Source of the DNA: an uncultured Oscillospiraceae bacterium
Lineage (GTDB): Bacteria; Bacillota; Clostridia; Oscillospirales; Acutalibacteraceae
DNA: 10,652 nucleotides
Reading direction: 5' to 3'
NCBI GenBank assembly: GCA_902461995.1
Contig: CABQAA010000047.1
Coordinates: 1-10,652 of the forward strand
Below are positions 1 to 6,613 of the stretch, piece by piece. Numbering within the stretch: position 1 is the first letter of the stretch; every line of letters starts with the position of its first letter. The notes under the pieces were generated by a model. That model was not told the DNA's origin, searched no databases, and was given only the letters and a program-made list of their open reading frames with translations. A program made the position numbers and the translations under genes.

Positions 1-16
1 CCGAAAAGACGGTATG

Positions 17-49
17 AAAAAGGGACGAACAACCGCAGCTGTTCGTCCC
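17..49 (-). terminator. Intrinsic terminator after ftsZ
   Basis: On the minus strand a 9 bp perfect stem (GGGACGAAC pairing with GTTCGTCCC, + strand 22-30 and 41-49), extendable by one A-T pair, is followed directly by five T residues (17-21). It lies about 37 bases past the ftsZ stop codon, as expected for a Rho-independent terminator closing the cluster. On the plus strand the stem is followed by A residues, so it should act only on leftward transcription. Confidence 0.87.
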
Positions 50-85
50 AAAAGATATCTGTACACACCCGTTGCCGAGCGCTTT

Positions 86-1159
86 TTATTCCTGGCGCTT
101 CCGGAAAAGGCCGAGGATATCGGTGTAATCGTCGTCCTCTGTGGCGGACGAGGTCACCTGACCGGGCGCGACCACCGTGCCGTCCTTGGCTTTATAGGAT
201 CCGTCGTTGACGAACCCGGTTGCAATAACCGTCACGCAGATTTCATCGTCCATCGACTCATCAAACGCCGCGCCCCAGATGATGGTCGCATCGGGATGGG
301 CCGCACGCGAAATCATGGACGACGCGGTCTCCACATCCTCGAGGTCGATGTCGGGGGAGGACGTGATGTTGATGATGACGCCGCGAGCGCCGTCGATTGT
401 GGTTTCCAGCAGCGGACTCGCGATCGCCGCCTCGGCAGCGGCTTCGGCTTTTTCCTTGCCGCCCGCGCGTCCGAGACCCATATGGGCGTAACCCGCATCT
501 TTCATGACGGCGGTCACATCGGCAAAGTCCAGGTTGACCAGGCCGGGAATTTTGATCAGCTGGGAAATGGACTGCACGCCCTGACGCAGCACATCGTCCG
601 CCACTTCAAAGGCGTTGGCCAGCGTGATGCGCTGTTCCGACACCATTTTCAAACGCTCGTTCGGGATGACCACCAGGCTGTCGACATGCTCCCGCAGGGC
701 GGCGATACCGGTTTCAGCCTGCTCCATCCGGCGACGGCCTTCAAAGGAAAACGGCTTGGTCACGATACCGACGGTGAGGATGCCGAGATCGCGGGCAATT
801 TCCGCAACCACCGGGGCCGCACCCGTGCCCGTGCCGCCTCCCATACCGGCTGTGATAAATACCATATCTGTGCCTTTGAGAGCGGCCGTGATTTCCTCGC
901 GGCTCTCTTCCGCGGCGCGCTGCCCCTTTTCAGGATTGGCGCCGGCGCCCATACCGTGGGTGAGCTTTTCGCCGATCTGAATTTTCTGCGTTGCCTGGGA
1001 GCGGTACAGCGCCTGCCGGTCGGTGTTGATGGAGACGAACTCCACCCCCTGCACCCCGGCGACCACCATCCGGTTGACGGCGTTGCCGCCGCCGCCGCCG
1101 ACGCCGACCACCTTGATTTGAACACCGTCGACAAACTCATTATCGAACTGAAAGCTCAT
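86..1159 (-). CDS. ftsZ: Cell division GTPase FtsZ
   Basis: FtsZ is the tubulin-like GTPase that polymerises at midcell into the Z ring and recruits the other division proteins. The 357-residue product has the N-terminal glycine-rich nucleotide loop (VVGVGGGGGNAVNRM, about 17-31), the tubulin signature GGGTGTG (107-113) and the T7 synergy loop NLDFADV (209-215), whose aspartates complete the GTPase site of the next subunit. The ATG at 1159 is preferred because GGGAGGAAG lies just before it; the in-frame GTG at 1174 overlaps that ribosome binding site. The globular part ends near residue 317. The linker that follows is only about 26 residues, and the last residues (DYTDILGLFRKRQE) resemble the usual C-terminal peptide but lack its proline. 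ftsA is not next to it. A good promoter lies upstream and a terminator downstream, so ftsZ can be transcribed alone. Confidence 0.97.
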   Translation of the reverse strand: MSFQFDNEFVDGVQIKVVGVGGGGGNAVNRMVVAGVQGVEFVSINTDRQALYRSQATQKIQIGEKLTHGMGAGANPEKGQRAAEESREEITAALKGTDMVFITAGMGGGTGTGAAPVVAEIARDLGILTVGIVTKPFSFEGRRRMEQAETGIAALREHVDSLVVIPNERLKMVSEQRITLANAFEVADDVLRQGVQSISQLIKIPGLVNLDFADVTAVMKDAGYAHMGLGRAGGKEKAEAAAEAAIASPLLETTIDGARGVIINITSSPDIDLEDVETASSMISRAAHPDATIIWGAAFDESMDDEICVTVIATGFVNDGSYKAKDGTVVAPGQVTSSATEDDDYTDILGLFRKRQE

Positions 1160-1266
1160 GAAACTTCCTCCCACGCTTTTATATTCCTTGCGGTGCCGCC
1201 CGTACCGGCTCCCGCGATATTCTCATACGGTGAACACACACTATATGTAATAAGTATACCTTTTTT

Positions 1267-1295
1267 ATTCTAACACGGCCATCTCTGAAATTCAA
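1267..1295 (-). promoter_or_regulatory. Candidate sigma-A promoter for ftsZ
   Basis: Reading leftward, a -35 box TTGAAT (1290-1295) is separated by exactly 17 bases from a -10 box TAGAAT (1267-1272). The predicted start is near 1260, giving an untranslated leader of about 100 bases before ftsZ. The surrounding DNA is much more A+T-rich than the genes, and this is the best promoter match I found in the window. It would let FtsZ be made independently of the upstream cell wall genes. It is inferred from sequence only. Confidence 0.62.
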
Positions 1296-1378
1296 CCGAT
1301 ATTTTCATTTTTTACTCGGATAAATTCCGCTTGAAGTCAGGAAATTCCTGGTAATTCGCGCCGGTTTTACAAAGGCGG

Positions 1379-1394
1379 CGCCGCTTATGCGGCG
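1379..1394 (-). other. Hairpin at the ftsQ stop codon
   Basis: A 6 bp G+C stem (CGCCGC pairing with GCGGCG) with an ATAA loop overlaps the last ftsQ codons; the TAA stop lies in the loop. Downstream on the minus strand comes CCGCCTTTGT, which is not a proper T tract. It may be a weak terminator or an mRNA end-stabilising structure, or chance in G+C-rich DNA. Its position before the ftsZ promoter fits a boundary between transcripts, but the evidence is thin. Confidence 0.3.
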
Positions 1395-2302
1395 GGATTG
1401 GAGGAGGGGTCAGAAGAAGGATCAGACGAGGGATCGGATGACGTGTCGGAATTGAAAATGATCATGGGACTGGTCACGCTGGGATCGGCATACATCCGGA
1501 TATCCAGTTCCCCCCTGGCCGTGACGCCGTGACGCCGATGGACAACCGGAAGGGATGTGACCGCCACCCGCACCTCATAGGTCAGATTGGAGTCGTTTCC
1601 AAGCAAGATGGTGATCTGATTTTTCCAGTCGAGGCGGATATCGGTCTTGTCGGTCAGATCGATCACCCCAACCCCGTCGAGTCCCGCGCTTGCAAAGGCT
1701 TCGCGGAGTTCCAGAACAATCGCCAGGCTCCGCTCATCCAAAACCGTCTTGCCGAGTTCCGCGGTAAGCGGTGTCACGCCTTTGATGTAGAGATACCGAA
1801 AGGGGCGCTCGCTCTCAACCGGCAGCGCTTCCAGGCCGCGGCCGTCCTTCCCCACCACAACCCAATTTCCTCCGGCGTATATCGCGCCGATTGGTTCGGT
1901 TTCGGTGACTTTTATCTGGATATTGTCAAAAGACGTGCTGGAAATCTCGACCGTTTCAATATAGGGAAACGCCGCCTGCACTTTCTCCGCGGCCGACCGT
2001 TTGTTAACCGAAAAAACGCTCTGTCCGATCCGGATGCCGCTGATCCCCGCAATCGAGTCTTTGGAATAACGGGTCTCCCCCTCGACGGTCACGGATTTGA
2101 CACCGAATACGGCCGTTTTATCTTCCGACGGCGCAGCTGTCCGGTCATAATTCAGATTGACGATGATCATCACCACCAGGGCGACCGACACCGCGACAAT
2201 GGCCAGGAACAGCGCCATCACCACATGAAAGCGGCTTCTTCTCTTTTTTTTTCGACCGGATCTGGACGCCGGGTCCGGACTCGTATGTACATCCTGTTTC
2301 AT
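1385..2302 (-). CDS. ftsQ: Cell division protein FtsQ/DivIB
   Basis: FtsQ (DivIB in Gram-positives) is a bitopic membrane protein that links early and late division proteins, working with FtsL/DivIC and the septal PBP. The 305-residue product shows the expected layout. It has a basic cytoplasmic tail (SGRKKKRRSR, about 15-24), one membrane helix (about 25-51), and a POTRA domain (about 66-141, starting FGVKSVTVEGETRYS and ending in VTETEPIGAI). A C-terminal beta domain follows, reaching to about 280. The start is the ATG at 2302, preceded by GAGGAA. It lies 28 bases after murA, so the two are probably co-transcribed. The C-terminus is unusual: after MIIFNSDT come four tetrapeptide units, SSDP three times then SSNP, and AA. 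This is probably a flexible extracellular tail. Overall sequence is divergent, as is normal for FtsQ; the assignment rests on architecture and position. Confidence 0.9.
   Translation of the reverse strand: MKQDVHTSPDPASRSGRKKKRRSRFHVVMALFLAIVAVSVALVVMIIVNLNYDRTAAPSEDKTAVFGVKSVTVEGETRYSKDSIAGISGIRIGQSVFSVNKRSAAEKVQAAFPYIETVEISSTSFDNIQIKVTETEPIGAIYAGGNWVVVGKDGRGLEALPVESERPFRYLYIKGVTPLTAELGKTVLDERSLAIVLELREAFASAGLDGVGVIDLTDKTDIRLDWKNQITILLGNDSNLTYEVRVAVTSLPVVHRRHGVTARGELDIRMYADPSVTSPMIIFNSDTSSDPSSDPSSDPSSNPAA
1394..1441 (-). repeat. Four 12-base tandem repeats coding for SSDP
   Basis: Four in-frame 12-base units encode SSDP, SSDP, SSDP and SSNP at the C-terminus of FtsQ (residues 288-303). On the coding strand they read TCATCCGATCCC, TCGTCTGATCCT, TCTTCTGACCCC and TCCTCCAATCCC. 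The units differ mostly at third codon positions while the peptide is kept, so this is either an old duplication or a tail maintained at the protein level. Confidence 0.85.
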
Positions 2303-2330
2303 CTTGTTCCTCGCTTTGCAGGTAGCTATA

Positions 2331-3587
2331 TCAATCCTCGCGGCGGATCACGGCTCCGGTGCCCGCCAAGCCCTCCACGAGTGCTTCATAGCCCCGGTCG
2401 ATATGGTGCAGGGCGGTCACGGCGGTTTCTCCTTCGGCCGCCAGGCCCGCCAGGACCAAAGCGGCTCCGCCGCGTAGATCGGTGCATTCCACGGACGCTC
2501 CGGACAGGAGCGGCACCCCTTCGACGACCGCAACGCGGCCTTCCACTTTGATTTTTGCGCCGAGGCGCATCAGCTCACCCGCGTGTTTATACCGGCTTTC
2601 GAATATGTTTTCAATAAAAACGCTGGTGCCGTCCGCCACACAGGCCATGGCCATGAGCAGCGCCTGGGAATCGGTCGGAAAGCCCGGATAGGGCATGGTC
2701 CGGATGGTGCGCACTCGCCGCAGGCGTGCCGGAGCGCTGATGAGCAGTTCATTTTTCCAGCTGTTGATCTGACAGCCCATTTCCTCAAAAGCGGGAAAAA
2801 CCGGTGCCACATGGGCGGGTTCCGCCTCTTTAATCACCAGAGAACCGCCCGTCATGGCGGCAGCCGCCATATAGGTGGCGGTTTCGATACGGTCGGGGAT
2901 CACCCGGTGGCAGCAGGCACGCAGACGATCCACCCCTTCGATGACGATCGTCCCCTCGCCCGCCCCCTGGATCCGGGCGCCGCAGCTGTTGAGGAACGCA
3001 CAAAGATCTTCGATTTCCGGCTCTCTTGCCGCGTTGAGAATCGTCGTGGTTCCCGTGGCTGTGGCGGCTGCCAGCAAAATATTTTCCGTGGCACCGACAC
3101 TGGGAAACGCGAGCGAAATGGCGCAGCCCTTCAGTTTGTCCTTGACCCGGCAGCGAAGCTGCCCCCGTTCTTCCTCAATGACCATACCGAGCTGGCGCAG
3201 AGCCGCCAGATGAAGGTCAATCGGCCGGGGGCCAAGCTCACATCCCCCGGGGAACGAAAGCACCGCAGCCCCCGTTTTGGCAGCGATAGCTCCTAAAAAT
3301 ACAATGGAGGAGCGCATTTCCCGCATCAGGTCATCGGGGATATCGCTGCCGGAGAGTCCGGTGTTGTCCACCAGAATCCGATGCCCTTCCCGTGTGATTT
3401 TACAGCCCAAATGGCGGAGGATCGCTACTGAGGCATCCACGTCGGACAGTCCCGGACAATTCTGAATTTCGGAAACACCGTCCGCCATCAGCGAGGCAGC
3501 CAGAATCGGCAGCGCGCTGTTTTTGGCGCCATGGATCGCAACAGCGCCGCTGAGCCGGCGGCATCCTTCTATGATGAGCTTTGACAT
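2331..3587 (-). CDS. murA: UDP-GlcNAc 1-carboxyvinyltransferase MurA
   Basis: MurA transfers enolpyruvate from PEP to UDP-N-acetylglucosamine in the cytoplasm, the first committed step of peptidoglycan synthesis. The product has 418 residues, the usual length. Family marks seen are HGAKNSALP with Lys22 and Asn23 in the substrate site, and PGGCELGPRPIDLH carrying Cys116, the residue equivalent to the catalytic Cys115 of E. coli MurA. The C-terminal motifs DLRGGAALVLAGLAAEG and HIDRGYEALVEGLAGTGAVIRR are also present. Because the cysteine is present rather than aspartate, fosfomycin sensitivity is expected from family knowledge. The ATG at 3587 is chosen because AAAGGGG stands 8 bases before it; an in-frame GTG at 3596 overlaps that site. 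It follows murG after 83 bases, which include a DnaA-box sequence, and precedes ftsQ by 28 bases. murA in this spot is common in clostridia, whereas Bacillus subtilis has murB there. Confidence 0.96.
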   Translation of the reverse strand: MSKLIIEGCRRLSGAVAIHGAKNSALPILAASLMADGVSEIQNCPGLSDVDASVAILRHLGCKITREGHRILVDNTGLSGSDIPDDLMREMRSSIVFLGAIAAKTGAAVLSFPGGCELGPRPIDLHLAALRQLGMVIEEERGQLRCRVKDKLKGCAISLAFPSVGATENILLAAATATGTTTILNAAREPEIEDLCAFLNSCGARIQGAGEGTIVIEGVDRLRACCHRVIPDRIETATYMAAAAMTGGSLVIKEAEPAHVAPVFPAFEEMGCQINSWKNELLISAPARLRRVRTIRTMPYPGFPTDSQALLMAMACVADGTSVFIENIFESRYKHAGELMRLGAKIKVEGRVAVVEGVPLLSGASVECTDLRGGAALVLAGLAAEGETAVTALHHIDRGYEALVEGLAGTGAVIRRED

Positions 3588-3623
3588 CGACCGCACCCCT
3601 TTGCAATAAAATACCCTACGGAA

Positions 3624-3632
3624 TTATCCACA
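3624..3632 (+). promoter_or_regulatory. Perfect DnaA-box sequence (TTATCCACA)
   Basis: The plus strand carries TTATCCACA, an exact match to the strong DnaA box, in the 83-base gap between murG and murA. A perfect 9-mer has about a 1 percent chance of falling somewhere in the roughly 1.2 kb of intergenic DNA here, assuming even base composition. It lies about 37-45 bases upstream of the murA start, where bound DnaA could affect expression. There is only one box and no A+T-rich unwinding element, so it is not an origin. Function is unproven. Confidence 0.35.
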
Positions 3633-3670
3633 GAGCATCCTATGCAAAGGAAACGGGTCGGGTGAGATTC

Positions 3671-4792
3671 TTACCGGCCGAGCACTTGTCGGATCACGTC
3701 GAAAATCCGGTCGGCGGCGTCAAACACCGCCGCCTGTCCAGCGGATTCCCCCATTTTTTCCAGATTTTGCGGGGAAAACACCATCTCTTGTATGGTATCC
3801 CATAAGCGGGATTCTGTCAAATCTTTTTCCTCAATGCAGACGGCCGCGCCCCGGTCGGCGAGCGCCTTGGCGTTGTAAAACTGATGATTCTCCGCCACAT
3901 AGGGGGACGGGACCAGAATGGCCGGTTTTTTCATCACCGGCAGCTCACTCATCGTCATGGCGCCGCACCGACAAATCACCAGATCGGCCGCCGCCATGCA
4001 GCGGGGCATGTCGTCGATATAATCCCGCACCCGCACATGGATATCGTCGGTCAGGACCCCCTTTTCCTGCAGCAGGATCTGCGCTTTGTCCCAGTTTTCG
4101 CCCCGGCCCGTGCCGACCATAAACTGCAGCTTTCCTTCCTTCTGATTGCGGGACAGAACACCGATGACCGCTTCATTGAGCGGCGCGGCACCGAGACTGC
4201 CGCCATAGGACAGGATCAGCGGCCGGTCGTCCAGGCCCAGTTCGCGGCGGGCCTGCTGTTTATCCACCAGCAGGAAATCCCGCCGCAGCGGGTTGCCGGT
4301 GACGATCACATTCGCGTCCTCCGGCAGGTATTTCCGGGCGCTTTCGTCGCAGATCAGGACGGCCTTGGCCATTTTGGCCAGCATTTTCACCGTCACGCCT
4401 GGATAGGCATTGGATTCGTGAACCACCACCGGAATGCCCATTTTAGCCGCCTTGCGCAGGACCGGCCCGCAGACGTATCCGCCCGTGCCGATCGCGATAT
4501 CGGGCCGGAATTCCTTGAGTATCCGGGAAGAGGCGGTTCCGGCTGTCACGGCGTGGATCGCAGCCGAAACGTTCCGCCCCACGTTTTTGACGCTGAGCTT
4601 CCGCTGAAATCCCCGCACATCCACCGTTTTCAGAGGGTATCCGGCCGCGGGAACCAGCTTGGTCTCCATCCGGCCTTTGGCCCCCACAAACAGGATCTCC
4701 GCATCGGGCCATTTTTCCCGTATCGTCGCCGCGATGGCCAGGGCGGGATTGATATGTCCAGCTGTACCGCCCCCAGTCATGAGTATGCGCAT
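3671..4792 (-). CDS. murG: Lipid II synthase MurG (GlcNAc transferase)
   Basis: MurG is the membrane-associated GT28 glycosyltransferase that adds GlcNAc from UDP-GlcNAc to lipid I, giving lipid II on the inner face of the membrane. The 373-residue product has the N-terminal acceptor-domain loop GGGTAGHINPALAIA (about 7-21) and HESNAYPGV, close to the usual HEQNAxPG. It also has the second glycine loop GGSLGAAPLNE, the donor-site segment DLVICRCGAMTMSEL, and PSPYVAENHQFYNAKAL, which contains the conserved HQ pair. I chose the ATG at 4792 because AAGGA precedes it by 6 bases. The frame stays open further upstream to a TTG at 4933, but that part lacks family motifs and a ribosome binding site. 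The gene follows ftsW after a long gap containing a terminator, so it probably begins a new transcript with murA and ftsQ. Confidence 0.95.
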   Translation of the reverse strand: MRILMTGGGTAGHINPALAIAATIREKWPDAEILFVGAKGRMETKLVPAAGYPLKTVDVRGFQRKLSVKNVGRNVSAAIHAVTAGTASSRILKEFRPDIAIGTGGYVCGPVLRKAAKMGIPVVVHESNAYPGVTVKMLAKMAKAVLICDESARKYLPEDANVIVTGNPLRRDFLLVDKQQARRELGLDDRPLILSYGGSLGAAPLNEAVIGVLSRNQKEGKLQFMVGTGRGENWDKAQILLQEKGVLTDDIHVRVRDYIDDMPRCMAAADLVICRCGAMTMSELPVMKKPAILVPSPYVAENHQFYNAKALADRGAAVCIEEKDLTESRLWDTIQEMVFSPQNLEKMGESAGQAAVFDAADRIFDVIRQVLGR

Positions 4793-5209
4793 CGTCATTC
4801 CTTCTTTCTTGCCTTCAGTTGGTAAAGTGTGATTCAAAAACCATCCGAATCCTCGAAGCGCAGCCTTCCTATATAGGTCGATACAGGCGGCTTCATACGA
4901 GCCGATTTGTAAAAATGCAACCGGTCCCAACAAGGCTGGAACCTATGGAATCAACGCCGGTCCTTGCTGCGCAACCGCCCGACTAAATGGGGCCGGGGTC
5001 CACCCGCGGCGCTTCTTTGCCTTATTATTTCGTGAATCAGATTGAGATATGGCGTCCGGCCCGGGAACCGCTCCCTCAGCAAATGAGAAGCATTTACAGC
5101 ATAGTTGTCGTAATCGGCGGCGCCCGGCCTAATCCGCATGAGGGGGCTGCCACCTATCGATTTCCGGGAGACAGAGGTGAGGCCGTTTTATGTTTCGGTA
5201 TTGTTTCGC
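4793..5209 (-). other. Long gap before murG with no convincing gene
   Basis: About 417 bases separate the terminator after ftsW from murG. A frame at 4951-5139 (minus) could encode 62 residues, including LRERFPGRTPYLNLIHEIIRQ. It has no good ribosome binding site, matches no family I recognise, and uses more AGG and ATA codons than the neighbours, so I do not call it. The stretch holds several small inverted repeats: GGGA/TCCC around 5060-5075, ACCGG/CCGGT spanning about 4920-4960, and the 10 bp palindrome CCTATATAGG at 4868-4877. It also holds a possible promoter at 4892-4920. It does not look to me like a known RNA class: I checked for T-box, tmRNA, 6S, SRP and RNase P signatures and none held. 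It may be a structured leader or simply unused DNA. Confidence 0.5.
4892..4920 (-). promoter_or_regulatory. Possible promoter for murG
   Basis: Leftward, TTGCAT (4915-4920) and TATGAA (4892-4897) are spaced by 17 bases and would start transcription near 4885, about 93 bases before murG. The -35 match is only three of six. The main argument is context: a terminator upstream means murG needs its own start unless read-through is high. The palindrome CCTATATAGG at 4868-4877 lies just downstream of the predicted start and could be an operator, but this is speculative. Confidence 0.35.
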
Positions 5210-5243
5210 AAAAAGGGCGGACGGAGGATTTCCCCGTCTGCCC
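5210..5243 (-). terminator. Intrinsic terminator after ftsW
   Basis: On the minus strand GGGCAGACGG (5234-5243) pairs with CCGTCCGCCC (5215-5224), a 10-position stem with one A/C mismatch. Two further inner G-C pairs are possible, and the stem is followed directly by five T residues (5210-5214). It starts 62 bases past the ftsW stop. The plus-strand reading lacks a T tract. It should end, or attenuate, transcripts from spoVD-murE-mraY-ftsW inside the cluster. Confidence 0.8.
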
Positions 5244-5305
5244 CTTATGAAATTCCCGCCGGATGTATTGGGCGGAAACGGTGCTTCATCCGAATGCTCG
5301 GACCG

Positions 5306-6508
5306 TTACCCGCTGCCGCGCCCGCTTTTTTTCATATGCCGGGATATCGATAGCACGATGCCCATCTGGGCGAGCAGCATGACGAGGGAGGTGCCCCCGT
5401 AACTGAAAAACGGCAGACTGATCCCGGTATTGGGAATGGTGTTGGTCACCACCGCCATATTGAAGACCACCTGGATCCCGACCTGCGCGGTCAGTCCGAT
5501 GGCGAGCATAGAACCGAATTTGTCCGGCGCCTTCATGCCGATCATGAATCCCCGCCAGACCAGCAGGGCGAACAGGACGATGATGATGACCGCCCCGATG
5601 AACCCGAGTTCTTCACAGACAATGGCGAAAATGAAATCGTTTTGCGGTTCGGGCAGGAACAGATGCTTCTGCCGGGAATTGCCGAGTCCCTGCCCCATCA
5701 ACCCCCCCGAGCCGATCGCGTAGAGGGACTGGACAGTCTGCCACGCCATATCCTTACCGGCCTTGCTGGCCGAAAAGACGGCGAAGGGATCGAGCCACAC
5801 ATCGATGCGTTCCCGCTCATAGCCTTTGAAAAAGATTAAAAACGCCGCAGCCGCACCGCCCCCGCCGATGGTCACCAGCAGATAGATCAGACGGGTGCCG
5901 CCCACGTACATCAGCACCAGGCCGATGAACAGGAGCAGCATGGTCCCCGACAGATGGGGCTCCTTAAAGACCAGGGCGCAGGTCACGCCGAGAATCGCGA
6001 TGAAGGGGAGAAAACCTCTCAAAAAGGTTTTCATATTCTTATGGTTGAGAGAAATCAGGTGGGCAAAGAGCAAAATCAGGCCGAATTTGGCAACCTCGGA
6101 GGGCTGAAACTGACCGATACCGGGAATCCGGATCCAACGGTGAACGTTCTGAATCGCCGGCAGGAACAGCACCAGCACCAGCAGCCCCCAGGCGACAATC
6201 ATGATCGGAATGGCCAGGCGGTGGAGGACATGGTAGTCCACAATCGACACAAGCAGCATGATCCCCACGCCGAGGACGGCAAAAAACAGCTGACGCTTGA
6301 TGAAATAATAGCTGTCCTGCTCATACCAGTAGTACGCGTAGGCGTAGCTCGCCGAAAACAGGCTGATCAGTCCCACCACGAGCACCAGCATCAGCAGGAT
6401 GAAGAACGGCATGTCGAATCCGGAGGACAGAGAGAAAAGCCTCATTTTTTTCTGCGGCGGCTTGACGGCGCCTTCTGGCGCTTGCAGTGAAGCGGCTTTC
6501 TGCGACAC
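5306..6508 (-). CDS. ftsW: Septal peptidoglycan polymerase FtsW (SEDS family)
   Basis: FtsW is a SEDS glycosyltransferase that polymerises lipid II at the septum together with a class B PBP. The 400-residue product is a polytopic membrane protein with about ten predicted helices, the first near residues 33-55. Family motifs are present: FQPSEVAKFGLILLFA, then LPEPQNDFIFAIVCEELGFIG, where Asp291 aligns with the aspartate essential for SEDS polymerase activity, and PNTGISLPFFSYGGTSLVM near the C-terminus. The start is taken as the GTG at 6508 because AAGGAGG stands 8 bases before it; the frame extends to a TTG at 6553, which is less likely. SpoVE is a close relative and cannot be excluded by sequence alone, but position in the dcw cluster favours a division role. 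murD, usually found just before ftsW, is absent. A terminator follows. Confidence 0.93.
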   Translation of the reverse strand: MSQKAASLQAPEGAVKPPQKKMRLFSLSSGFDMPFFILLMLVLVVGLISLFSASYAYAYYWYEQDSYYFIKRQLFFAVLGVGIMLLVSIVDYHVLHRLAIPIMIVAWGLLVLVLFLPAIQNVHRWIRIPGIGQFQPSEVAKFGLILLFAHLISLNHKNMKTFLRGFLPFIAILGVTCALVFKEPHLSGTMLLLFIGLVLMYVGGTRLIYLLVTIGGGGAAAAFLIFFKGYERERIDVWLDPFAVFSASKAGKDMAWQTVQSLYAIGSGGLMGQGLGNSRQKHLFLPEPQNDFIFAIVCEELGFIGAVIIIVLFALLVWRGFMIGMKAPDKFGSMLAIGLTAQVGIQVVFNMAVVTNTIPNTGISLPFFSYGGTSLVMLLAQMGIVLSISRHMKKSGRGSG

Positions 6509-6531
6509 GGCTTTTCCCTCCTTCCCGGGCT

Positions 6532-6563
6532 GTCCGGCACCGCATTCTGCCAAAAGGCCGGAC
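6532..6563 (-). other. Hairpin just upstream of the ftsW ribosome binding site
   Basis: A perfect 7 bp inverted repeat, GTCCGGC (6557-6563 on the minus strand) and GCCGGAC (6532-6538), encloses an 18-base loop. It ends about 8 bases before the AAGGAGG of ftsW. No T tract follows, so it is not a terminator. It could protect the mRNA 5' side after processing or tune translation; chance is possible. Confidence 0.4.
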
Positions 6564-6613
6564 GGCGCACGATACTAGTGTATTACATCTTTCTCCCGAA
6601 TATACGGGGGATT

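Noticed and set aside
14..1273. Long plus-strand open frame of 419 codons over ftsZ, and similar plus-strand frames over ftsQ, murA, murG, murE and the PBP gene
   Set aside because: They are antisense shadows of G+C-rich genes; they show no family motifs and no ribosome binding sites, while the minus-strand frames are unmistakable.
3588..3670. Promoter for murA with GATAAT as the -10 box
   Set aside because: No acceptable -35 box lies 16-18 bases upstream, and the GATAA is part of the DnaA-box sequence.
4259..4267. Second DnaA-like box TTATCCACC
   Set aside because: It has one mismatch and lies inside the murG coding sequence, where the codons for VDK explain it.
4793..4933. N-terminal extension of MurG to a TTG at 4933
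   Set aside because: The extra 47 residues have no MurG homology that I recognise and no ribosome binding site, whereas AAGGA stands at the right distance from the ATG at 4792.
4960..5140. Possible tmRNA or T-box in the gap before murG (codons reading AADYDNYAVNA; a GGGTGGACCCCG segment near 5005)
   Set aside because: The tag-like peptide has no stop after it and there is no tRNA-like end. The T-box-like segment does not match the conserved antiterminator well and no specifier loop or following terminator is seen.
6580..6613. Small CCCG/CGGG hairpin after mraY as a terminator
   Set aside because: The stem is short with a bulge and is followed by GAAAGATG, with no T tract.
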